From assembly GCF_000425545.1 (NCBI RefSeq), contig NZ_AUDQ01000001.1:1-64000 (forward strand): a DNA stretch of 64,000 nucleotides. Direction: 5' to 3'. Position 1 is the first letter of the stretch. Every line of letters begins with the position of its first letter. The notes under the pieces were generated by a model. The model worked only from the letters and a program-made list of their open reading frames with translations. It had not been told where the DNA came from and did not search any database. Source of the stretch: Sporosarcina ureae DSM 2281 (GTDB lineage Bacteria > Bacillota > Bacilli > Bacillales_A > Planococcaceae). The translations under genes were made by a program, and so were the position numbers. Of this stretch, positions 29,366-36,515 are shown in pieces.

Positions 29366-29394
29366 AGTATATAAAGAGGTAAATCAGATTGCAA
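29366..29394 (-). promoter_or_regulatory. Sigma-A promoter of the fapR-plsX-fabD-fabG operon
   Basis: On the minus strand TTGCAA (29389-29394), 17 bases, then TATACT (complement of 29366-29371). The predicted start site falls inside the adjoining FapR box. Confidence 0.75.
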
Positions 29395-29426
29395 GAGGTT
29401 ATCTTATATACTACGTTACACATCTA

Positions 29427-31466
29427 TCAATCTATACGCTTATCAGTGAGTGCGCCTGACTGCTCTAGACGTTCGCGTAATGTAGCATATTCATCACTTG
29501 TCCAAAACGCATCTGAATTCAACAAGCGTTCCGCATCCTCACGCGCTATAGAGAGTGCTTTAAAATCATGAATCAAGTCTGCCATTTTGAATTCTGGCAT
29601 TCCACTTTGCTTCTTGCCAAAAATATCCCCTGATCCGCGTAGCTCCAAATCTTTTTCAGCTAAAATAAATCCATCGTTCGTTTCTGTCATCGACTGCATC
29701 CGCATCTTTCCTTCTTCTGTAGACGGATTAGCGAGCAATACACAATATGACTGATCGGATCCTCGTCCTACACGTCCCCTTAATTGGTGTAACTGAGCTA
29801 GACCGAATCTTGTTGCATCATAAATCAGCATGAAAGTTGCGTTCGGCACATTGACGCCTACTTCTACAACTGTAGTGGAAACAAGGACATTTGACTGTCC
29901 TTCACTGAATTCCCGCATGACCTGATCTTTTTCAGCTGAAGGCAATCGACCGTGCATCAAACCTACCGTATACCGACCAGCGAAATAGTTACTCAATTCT
30001 GCATGTACTTCCACTGCGTTTTGGACATCCAACTTATCGGATTCCTCGATCAATGGACAAATGACATACGCCTGCCTTCCTGCACGTAACTCTTTCTCCA
30101 TCTTCTGTAACACAGGTATTAAGGATTCTTCTTTTAACCAATGGGTTTCAATTTCTTTCCGTCCTGCCGGTAATTCGTCTAAAACCGAAACATCCATTTC
30201 ACCAAATACCGTAATGGCTAGCGTTCTAGGAATAGGGGTCGCAGTCATGAATAATACATCCGGGTTTAAACCTTTATCACGCAAGACACGACGTTGTTGC
30301 ACTCCGAAACGGTGTTGTTCATCCGTCACGACAAAGCCCAGTTTATGAAATTGTACTTCAGGTTGGATGAGCGCGTGCGTTCCGATGAGCAAGTCAATCT
30401 CCCCGACTTCTAACCGTTCCAGTAACTCTCTTCTCGCTTTCGCTTTTGTAGATCCAGCAAGAAATGCGACAGTCACACCAAACGGTTCGAACCAGTTGGC
30501 TAATAATTCCGCATGTTGTTCAGCCAATATTTCTGTCGGTGCCATTAACGCCCCTTGGAACCCTGCTGTCACCGCTGCATACAGAGCGATGGCTGCCACA
30601 GCTGTCTTGCCTGATCCCACATCTCCTTGCAGTAAACGGTTCATACGGAGCGGTGATTTCAACTCTGCACATAATTCATTCACCACACGTTTTTGCGCAT
30701 TCGTTAATTCAAACGGCAACGTATGGATGAACTTTTTCAGCAAATCCAAGTCATATTGAATAACAAGTCCTTTTTCTTGCTCTTTACGCAGTTTTTTCAT
30801 CCCTTGAATTTTTAACTGAAACAGTAATAATTCTTCATAAACAAAACGTCTACGAGCATGCTTGACGTCTTCAGTCTTAGTCGGGAAATGAACCATCTCT
30901 AAAGCTTGTGTAATAGACGGCAACTTGTAGACTTCGAGCATTTCCTGCGGCAGTGTCTCTTCTATAACACCAGCCGTTAAATCTATCACAGTGCGCATAT
31001 AGCGCCGAAACGTTTTCTGATGCATAATTCCTTTCAAACTATAAACCGGTTCAAAATCAGTTTGCTCACCGGTATGTAGACGATTCACCGTTATTGACTG
31101 GCGGCCTCGATCCCATGCGCCAGTAACATTTATTTGCATTCCCGTAACTAGACGGTCTTTTAAATAATGTTGATTGAAAAACACTGCTTTTACTAAATGA
31201 TGGCCGACCAATAAACGGACTTGCATTCTTGAACGATTTTTTCCAGAATAAAACACGGTCGGTTCGGACTCTACCCGACCTTCCACCGTGACGCGCTCAC
31301 CATGTGGCGTTTCAGTCAAATCCCTCATACGAAAATCTTCATGGCGGTACGGGAAAGTGTACAACAAATCTTCAATCGTCAAAATTCCCAGTTTTTCAAA
31401 TTGTTCAGTTGTTGCTTTACCGATTCCTTTTACTGTACCTACACTATTTTTCAAGATGTTCTCCAT
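29427..31466 (-). CDS. recG: ATP-dependent DNA helicase RecG
   Basis: RecG remodels stalled forks and branched DNA. The N-terminal wedge (OB-like) domain covers about residues 1-170, with VGTVKGIGKATTEQFEKLGI typical of the start. The helicase core holds LLQGDVGSGKTAVAAIAL (Walker A), TDEQHRFGVQQR (DEQH box), MTATPIPRTLA, and the C-terminal motifs VEVGVNVPNATFM and LHQLRGRVGRG. Length is 679 residues. GGAGGTAA precedes the start. It lies between fakA and fapR as in B. subtilis. Confidence 0.97.
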   Translation of the reverse strand: MENILKNSVGTVKGIGKATTEQFEKLGILTIEDLLYTFPYRHEDFRMRDLTETPHGERVTVEGRVESEPTVFYSGKNRSRMQVRLLVGHHLVKAVFFNQHYLKDRLVTGMQINVTGAWDRGRQSITVNRLHTGEQTDFEPVYSLKGIMHQKTFRRYMRTVIDLTAGVIEETLPQEMLEVYKLPSITQALEMVHFPTKTEDVKHARRRFVYEELLLFQLKIQGMKKLRKEQEKGLVIQYDLDLLKKFIHTLPFELTNAQKRVVNELCAELKSPLRMNRLLQGDVGSGKTAVAAIALYAAVTAGFQGALMAPTEILAEQHAELLANWFEPFGVTVAFLAGSTKAKARRELLERLEVGEIDLLIGTHALIQPEVQFHKLGFVVTDEQHRFGVQQRRVLRDKGLNPDVLFMTATPIPRTLAITVFGEMDVSVLDELPAGRKEIETHWLKEESLIPVLQKMEKELRAGRQAYVICPLIEESDKLDVQNAVEVHAELSNYFAGRYTVGLMHGRLPSAEKDQVMREFSEGQSNVLVSTTVVEVGVNVPNATFMLIYDATRFGLAQLHQLRGRVGRGSDQSYCVLLANPSTEEGKMRMQSMTETNDGFILAEKDLELRGSGDIFGKKQSGMPEFKMADLIHDFKALSIAREDAERLLNSDAFWTSDEYATLRERLEQSGALTDKRID

Positions 31467-31539
31467 GTAAAATTACCTCCTTTCCATATCTAGTTAGAAA
31501 ACGAGTGTTCTTCTTTTCAGTTTACCATGAAAAGACAGG

Positions 31540-31576
31540 AAAATAAAAACGTTGCCCCTACTTGCAGGACAACGTG
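31540..31576 (-). terminator. Possible terminator after fakA
   Basis: ACGTTG (31549-31554) pairs with CAACGT (31570-31575), with a few extra C-G pairs inside. On the minus strand it is followed by TTTTTATTTT. The stem is short, so this is a weaker prediction. Confidence 0.5.
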
Positions 31577-31582
31577 ATGTAT

Positions 31583-33238
31583 TTATTCAACAGAGATAAT
31601 ATATGGATAGAGCGGTTGTTTTCCAGCGTATAATTCTATATCTACATGCTCGAATTGCTCTTCAACATACTCACTAACTTTTTCTGCTTCTTCAGAGGTC
31701 ACATCTTCACCATAGATAATCGTGACGATTTCATCTTCTTCATCAATCATGGATGAAATAAGGTTCTTTGTCACACTTTCCAAGGAAGAATCGGAACTAG
31801 TGATTTTGCCTTGAGCGATTCCCATGAAATCATCTTTATGGATCGTTACACCATCAATCGATGTATCACGAACAGCGTAAGTGACCTGACCAGTTTTAAT
31901 AGCAGAAGCCGCTTGTAACATCGCTTTCGCATTCTTCTCTACTGTTGCTTCAGGGTTGAATGCTAAAATGGCTGCTAAGCCTTCTGGAACGGATTTTGTC
32001 GCTACAACTGCCGCTTCAATCTCCAATACTTCAGCCGCCTGCTCAGCAGCCATGATAATATTTTTATTATTTGGCAAGATCAATACTTTTTCTGCACCGA
32101 TTTCCTGAATCGCTTTAACAATATCCTCCGTAGAAGGATTCATCGTTTGTCCGCCCTCAATCACGGCAGATGCGCCGATACTTTTCAGAAGTTCTGCGAT
32201 GCCCTCGCCCATCGTAACCGTTACAATCGCGTATTTATGCTGAACCGGTTTCGATGTTGACGTTTCGTGCCGATTCATAATATCACTATGTTGCTCACGC
32301 ATATTATCAATCTTCATCTTTGTTAATGAACCATACTTTTGTCCATAAGACAAAGCATCTCCAGGTTCTTCAGTGTGAATATGTACTTTTACTACTTCAT
32401 CATCTGAAATGACGAGTAGTGAGTCACCAAGTTCACTTAAATCTTGACGGAATGTAGCTTCATCAAATGGCTGATCGTGCAACTTACCTGAATCCAATTT
32501 GACCATAAATTCCGTACAGTAGCCGAACTCGATGTCTTCTGAGTTCATGAAACCTTGTATACTGCGGTGATGCTCTGTCATAATTAAGTCATCCATTGAG
32601 TGCATCACTACCTTCTCAGGTAAGTCTTCACCTTTTAGGCATGCCAAAAATCCTTCATATACATATACGAGACCTTGTCCACCACTGTCTACTACTCCTA
32701 CTTCTTTTAACACCGGCAATAGATCGGGCGTTCGCTTCAGCGAAGCTTTAGCCTCTTCCACAATAATTTCTAGTAATGCCGTTAAATCTGATGAATCTTC
32801 TATATGCTCAACTGCCGCGTTAGCTGCATCTTTGGCAACGGTCAAAATGGTTCCTTCTACAGGTTTCATAACGGCTTTGTAAGCTGTATCCACACCGTAT
32901 TTAAGTGCATCCGCAAATTGCTTGACGTTGACTTCTGCTTCATTCTCAATTTGCTTGCTGAATCCTCTGAATAACTGGGATAGTATCACACCAGAATTCC
33001 CACGAGCACCCATAAGCAACCCTTTTGAAAATGCCTGTGCCGTCAAACCGATATGTTCCTGAGCATTTCTTTCTGTTTCTTTCGCACCGGATGTCATGGA
33101 TAAATTCATATTCGTTCCCGTATCACCATCTGGCACCGGGAATACATTTAAAGAATCCACATAATCCGCATTTTGATGAAGATGATGCGAACCCATTTCT
33201 ACCATCTTCGCAAATTGCAATCCATTGATTGAAGTCAT
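31583..33238 (-). CDS. fakA: Fatty acid kinase FakA-type, DAK1/DegV-partner protein (YloV)
   Basis: The ATP-binding subunit phosphorylates fatty acids presented by a FakB (DegV-family) protein. The N-terminal DhaL-like domain carries the metal/ATP motif NVFPVPDGDTGTNMNLSM and ARGNSGVILSQL. VDSGGQGLVYVYEGF closes that part. The C-terminal half (GASAVIEGGQTMNPSTEDI, VLILPNNKNIIMAAEQAA) is the DAK1-like region of the family. Length is 551 residues. It is preceded by its usual partner in gene order, an Asp23-family gene. Confidence 0.92.
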   Translation of the reverse strand: MTSINGLQFAKMVEMGSHHLHQNADYVDSLNVFPVPDGDTGTNMNLSMTSGAKETERNAQEHIGLTAQAFSKGLLMGARGNSGVILSQLFRGFSKQIENEAEVNVKQFADALKYGVDTAYKAVMKPVEGTILTVAKDAANAAVEHIEDSSDLTALLEIIVEEAKASLKRTPDLLPVLKEVGVVDSGGQGLVYVYEGFLACLKGEDLPEKVVMHSMDDLIMTEHHRSIQGFMNSEDIEFGYCTEFMVKLDSGKLHDQPFDEATFRQDLSELGDSLLVISDDEVVKVHIHTEEPGDALSYGQKYGSLTKMKIDNMREQHSDIMNRHETSTSKPVQHKYAIVTVTMGEGIAELLKSIGASAVIEGGQTMNPSTEDIVKAIQEIGAEKVLILPNNKNIIMAAEQAAEVLEIEAAVVATKSVPEGLAAILAFNPEATVEKNAKAMLQAASAIKTGQVTYAVRDTSIDGVTIHKDDFMGIAQGKITSSDSSLESVTKNLISSMIDEEDEIVTIIYGEDVTSEEAEKVSEYVEEQFEHVDIELYAGKQPLYPYIISVE

Positions 33239-33256
33239 TGACTTAAAGGCCTCCTT

Positions 33257-33619
33257 TTACACGTTCGTTACACGAACTCCCTGAACAAAAATATTTATAG
33301 AACTTACTGATAGCCCCAACGTCGTTTTCACTATATATTGCACTTTAGATTGTACTTGATAGGCCACTTCAGTGATTTTCGTGCCGTAGCTCATGATGAC
33401 GTAGATATCGATATGGAATGCATCGCCCTCGTTACGTACAATTACGCCACGAGAATAGTTTTCCTTGCGAAGAATTTCTGTAAGCCCATCGCGAATTTGA
33501 TGCTGAGAAGCCATCCCTACAATTCCATAACACTCGACCGCAGCCTCTCCGACTACTTGTGCAATTACGTCATTTGTAATATCAATTGTACCATGCTCAT
33601 TTTTCAGTTCGATTGACAT
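33257..33619 (-). CDS. yloU: Asp23/Gls24-family protein (YloU)
   Basis: This 120-residue protein of the Asp23 envelope-stress family has the core ITNDVIAQVVGEAAVECYGIVGM and a beta/alpha tail (VYVIMSYGTKITEVAYQVQ-like, ending INIFVQGVRVTNV). Its exact role is not established. It starts with a strong GGAGGAG and lies 18 bases before fakA. The gap on its other side, to rpmB, is divergent. Confidence 0.9.
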   Translation of the reverse strand: MSIELKNEHGTIDITNDVIAQVVGEAAVECYGIVGMASQHQIRDGLTEILRKENYSRGVIVRNEGDAFHIDIYVIMSYGTKITEVAYQVQSKVQYIVKTTLGLSVSSINIFVQGVRVTNV

Positions 33620-33659
33620 TCCTCTTCTCCTCCCCCATCTCTAGACACATCATACGTAC

Positions 33660-33665
33660 ATTATA
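33660..33665 (-). promoter_or_regulatory. Candidate -10 box for yloU-fakA
   Basis: A perfect TATAAT on the minus strand 41 bases before yloU, within the divergent yloU/rpmB gap. The -35 region at 17-base spacing (TTTCAT) is weak. Confidence 0.45.
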
Positions 33666-33748
33666 CGGGAATTCATCAGGAATGAAAGTATTGAAACCGT
33701 TAAAATATAGTGTAAAGGAAAAAACCTTGAGAGTATCAAAATAAAATG

Positions 33749-33777
33749 TTGCATCGATTCGACGCTTATGATAAAGT
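33749..33777 (+). promoter_or_regulatory. Candidate promoter of rpmB
   Basis: TTGCAT (33749-33754), 17 bases, then TAAAGT (33772-33777), overlapping an upstream TATGAT. The -10 box is imperfect; the position, 58 bases before rpmB, is reasonable. Confidence 0.4.
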
Positions 33778-33834
33778 ACTATGGTATGCGAATTGTAACG
33801 TGAATCGCTAAATAATTCACGAGGAGGAACTAAA

Positions 33835-34023
33835 ATGGCTAAACAATGTGTTATTACTGGACGTAAAGCTCGTTCTGGAAACACTCGTTCTCACGCTTTG
33901 AACTCTAGCAAGCGCACTTGGGGCGCTAACCTTCAAAAAGTTAGAATCCTAATCGACGGCAAACCTAAACGCGTTTGGGTATCTGCAAGAGCTTTAAAAT
34001 CAGGCAAAGTACAACGAGTATAA
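33835..34023 (+). CDS. rpmB: 50S ribosomal protein L28
   Basis: A 62-residue basic ribosomal protein, beginning [20 protein letters not shown] and ending [12 protein letters not shown]. It has no CxxC zinc pair: only one Cys (residue 5) is present, so it is the zinc-free type. GAGGAGGAAC precedes the start. It is one of only two complete plus-strand genes here, divergent from yloU as in B. subtilis, and ends at a strong terminator. Confidence 0.97.
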   Translation: MAKQCVITGRKARSGNTRSHALNSSKRTWGANLQKVRILIDGKPKRVWVSARALKSGKVQRV

Positions 34024-34037
34024 TGATTAAAAGCTGA

Positions 34038-34088
34038 AAGCGCCGGTTAACCTCGACAGTTGTTCGAGGAATCACCGGTGCTTTTTTG
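34038..34088 (+). terminator. Terminator of rpmB
   Basis: A two-part stem AAGCGCCGGT...ACCGGTGCTT (34038-34047 with 34073-34082) with inner stem CCTCGA/TCGAGG (34051-34056 with 34064-34069) is followed by TTTTTT. It lies 15 bases after the stop. Confidence 0.9.
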
Positions 34089-34101
34089 CTTATCTAAAAT
34101 T

Positions 34102-34138
34102 CAAAAAAACACAAAGCACCTTTTTAGGCGCTTTGTGA
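34102..34138 (-). terminator. Terminator overlapping the end of the spoVM-like gene (bidirectional)
   Basis: CACAAAGCACC (34110-34120) and GGCGCTTTGTG (34127-34137) form a stem with one G-T-type mismatch and a 6-base loop. The minus strand reads into TTTTTTT and the plus strand into TTTTTCTTTTTT, so it can stop transcripts from both sides. The last codons and stop of the spoVM-like gene lie within the stem. Confidence 0.85.
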
Positions 34139-34285
34139 TTTTTCTTTTTTGCGTTTTTTTGTCTTGGCGGCTTTTGAATTGGCAGCAACAGTCGATTTAG
34201 TACGGCTGTCCTTTTGAAAAGCTACTGCGCACTTTCTCACGATGTTACTGACAAACTTCGGAAGCGTGAATGTGTATACTCGCAA
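34124..34285 (-). CDS. spoVM: SpoVM-like small protein with a C-terminal basic extension
   Basis: A 53-codon gene with TTG start, 8 bases after AAGGAG, 16 bases past the thiN stop. Residues 1-26 read MRVYTFTLPKFV then SNIVRKCAVAFQKD. They align without gaps with the 26-residue B. subtilis SpoVM (MKFYTIKLPKF...), sharing M1, Y4-T5, L8-P9-K10-F11, the IVR, a Phe near the end and the final KD. Pro9, needed for curvature sensing in SpoVM, is kept. SpoVM marks the forespore surface for coat assembly. The gene order thiN-spoVM-rpmB is that of B. subtilis. Unlike the 26-residue peptide, the frame continues for 27 residues rich in Lys, Ser and Ala (AAKTKKRKKEKSQSA at the end). Identification is by eye from motif and position. 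Confidence 0.75.
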   Translation of the reverse strand: MRVYTFTLPKFVSNIVRKCAVAFQKDSRTKSTVAANSKAAKTKKRKKEKSQSA

Positions 34286-34300
34286 ATCCCCCAACTCCTT

Positions 34301-34954
34301 TCAGGAATCTGAACTCCTTACCATTAAGCATATGCCTTCACGGAAAGAGATAGTACAAACATCCGCCACTGTTTCGTTACTTGTAAAACGAGTTACACCC
34401 ATTTCTAATCGTTCATTCACCGTTTCATATTTGAACCCTGTCAGCGTCAACCCTGTCACGATGGGGCCAAACGAGAAAAAGGAAGTATACGGAAAGCGTG
34501 AATCTTTCTTTACACGTCTCACGCCAGGTAGCATGACACGAATATCATTTGTAGTGTTGTGTATCTTGAATTTCACTTTAGGATTTCCTGCTTGCATACG
34601 ATACAATAAATGCAAAGCAGACTGTAAGTGATCCAGGCGACCACCCGTCACGCCAGTTAATATAATATAATCGGGTTGATACGCAAGCGCTCGCTGTACA
34701 GCCAGTTCTGTGTCTGTCTCATCTTTATCTTCATTCGCACGATGGATAATTTCTACGTTCGAGTTGATCTGCTTAAACTGCTCTTCAGTCACAGAATCAA
34801 AGTCGCCAACTGCTTCATTGGGCTGAATCCCTTTTTCCAATAAATACAACGCACCACGGTCTACCCCGATATACACAGTATCTTCTTGATCGTATTCAGC
34901 TAAGTCAACTACTTCTTCTATAGGACCTGCTGCACACACGATGGCATACTTCAT
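34301..34954 (-). CDS. thiN: Thiamine pyrophosphokinase
   Basis: ThiN converts thiamine to thiamine pyrophosphate with ATP. The catalytic domain holds the Asp-rich YIGVDRGALYLLEKG, AVGDFDSVTEEQF, DKDETDTELAVQRAL and LTGVTGGRLDHLQSALHLL. The C-terminal beta domain covers about residues 140-217. It overlaps rpe by 4 bases (ATGA) and is followed by the spoVM-like gene. Confidence 0.95.
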   Translation of the reverse strand: MKYAIVCAAGPIEEVVDLAEYDQEDTVYIGVDRGALYLLEKGIQPNEAVGDFDSVTEEQFKQINSNVEIIHRANEDKDETDTELAVQRALAYQPDYIILTGVTGGRLDHLQSALHLLYRMQAGNPKVKFKIHNTTNDIRVMLPGVRRVKKDSRFPYTSFFSFGPIVTGLTLTGFKYETVNERLEMGVTRFTSNETVADVCTISFREGICLMVRSSDS

Positions 34955-35619
34955 TTCGCCATCACACTCTCGCCTGCTGATTTAATAGCTTGAAGAGCTT
35001 TTGTGCGGTCTTCTTTTCCGTAAATTGCAGAACCTGCAACAAAAATAGTCGCACCTGCTTCCACACAAGGTTTGATGGTTTCTTCGTTAATACCGCCATC
35101 AATTTCGATTTCAATAGATAGATTACGCTCTTTGATGATATCAGAGAGTTGTTTCACTTTTGGTAGGACCGAATGGATAAACGACTGTCCGCCAAAACCT
35201 GGATTGACTGTCATGAACAATACCATATCAATATCTTCCAGGACATGCATGATATGTTCAACCGGTGTATGAGGATTTAACACAACACCTGGTTTTGCAC
35301 CTGTCGATTTGATCAATTGCAATGTTCTGTGTAGGTGAGGGCATGCTTCTACGTGTACAGTAATATAATCCGCACCCGCTGACGCAAAGTCCTCAATATA
35401 AGCGTCCGGATTTTCAATCATCAAATGGACGTCAAGCGGTAACTCCGTCAATGGACGCAACGCCTCGACGACAATAGGGCCCATTGTAATATTCGGTACA
35501 AAATGTCCGTCCATTACATCAATGTGAATTAGTTCGGCTCCAGCTTTTTCTACTTCTTTCACTTCTTCACCAAGCCTTGCAAAGTCTGCTGCTAAAATAG
35601 ATGGCGCAATTTTTATCAT
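34951..35619 (-). CDS. rpe: Ribulose-phosphate 3-epimerase
   Basis: Rpe interconverts ribulose-5-phosphate and xylulose-5-phosphate in the pentose phosphate pathway. It is a TIM barrel with metal ligands in IHIDVMDGHFVPNITMGP, DVHLMIENP, MTVNPGFGGQSF and IDGGINEETI. ATG 35619 (222 residues) is chosen, 7 bases from GAGGT. The in-frame TTG at 35625 overlaps the rsgA stop and has poorer spacing. Confidence 0.97.
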   Translation of the reverse strand: MIKIAPSILAADFARLGEEVKEVEKAGAELIHIDVMDGHFVPNITMGPIVVEALRPLTELPLDVHLMIENPDAYIEDFASAGADYITVHVEACPHLHRTLQLIKSTGAKPGVVLNPHTPVEHIMHVLEDIDMVLFMTVNPGFGGQSFIHSVLPKVKQLSDIIKERNLSIEIEIDGGINEETIKPCVEAGATIFVAGSAIYGKEDRTKALQAIKSAGESVMAK

Positions 35620-35621
35620 AA

Positions 35622-36503
35622 TCAATACCTCGGCTTTCTATCCATAATTTCTTGCAAGAACAACAAATAATTCTTATAGCGACCTTCTGAAATTTTTTCT
35701 TCTTCCACCTGTGCTTTAACTGCACAACCAGGTTCTTTCACATGAAGACATCCTCTAAATTTACAACCTGCACCTGCTTCAGAAATCTCCACAAAATAAT
35801 CCCGCAGTTCTTCTTTTTCGATATGTTCGAAATCCAAAGAACTAAAGCCAGGTGTATCTGCTACCAAACCGCCCGCCACTTCCAGTAACTCTACATGACG
35901 TGTAGTATGTTTCCCTCGTCCAAGCGCATCCGAAATCACACCGGTTTTTAGTTGTAGTTCAGGTAATATCGTATTCAATAACGTGGATTTTCCCACACCT
36001 GACTGACCTGCAAGGACGGTGGTTTTACCGCTAAAATACGGACGAAGTGTTTCAAGCAATGAATGTTTATTCTCTACATTGCGCAGAACCGTATATCCGA
36101 TACGTTGATAATATGCGAGATTTTTTTCATTCTCTTCTAATATTTTGGGATCCGCAATATCTTCTTTAGAAATATACAAAATCGGTTCTAACTGATGTGA
36201 TTCAATGACCGTTAAGAAACGGTCTAGTAAACGAAGACTCATATTTGGTTCCACAACCGAAAAGACCAGCAACACTTGATCTACATTGGCTATAGGCGGT
36301 CTGACTAACTCACTTTTCCTCTGATGAACATCTGTAATCGTCGCATCATTGGCTCCGTCAGGAACATACGTAACGAAGTCCCCCACCAAGGGACTAATTT
36401 TCTTTAATCGAAAAACACCACGGCTTTTACATTGAATTAAATCCCCATTATGCTCTACGTAATAAAACCCACTGATTGCTTTACGAATTTGGCCTTCAGC
36501 CAT
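35622..36503 (-). CDS. rsgA: Ribosome small-subunit-dependent GTPase RsgA
   Basis: RsgA matures the 30S decoding centre. An N-terminal OB domain precedes the circularly permuted GTPase domain, with Walker A GQSGVGKSTLLN and G3 ADTPGFSSLDF. Gly/Thr switch residues are in GRGKHTTRHVELL. The C-terminal zinc site is visible as CKFRGCLHVKEPGC. Length is 293 residues. It follows prkC by 12 bases; the prpC-prkC-rsgA order is conserved. Confidence 0.96.
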   Translation of the reverse strand: MAEGQIRKAISGFYYVEHNGDLIQCKSRGVFRLKKISPLVGDFVTYVPDGANDATITDVHQRKSELVRPPIANVDQVLLVFSVVEPNMSLRLLDRFLTVIESHQLEPILYISKEDIADPKILEENEKNLAYYQRIGYTVLRNVENKHSLLETLRPYFSGKTTVLAGQSGVGKSTLLNTILPELQLKTGVISDALGRGKHTTRHVELLEVAGGLVADTPGFSSLDFEHIEKEELRDYFVEISEAGAGCKFRGCLHVKEPGCAVKAQVEEEKISEGRYKNYLLFLQEIMDRKPRY

Positions 36504-36515
36504 CGAACTCCTCCT

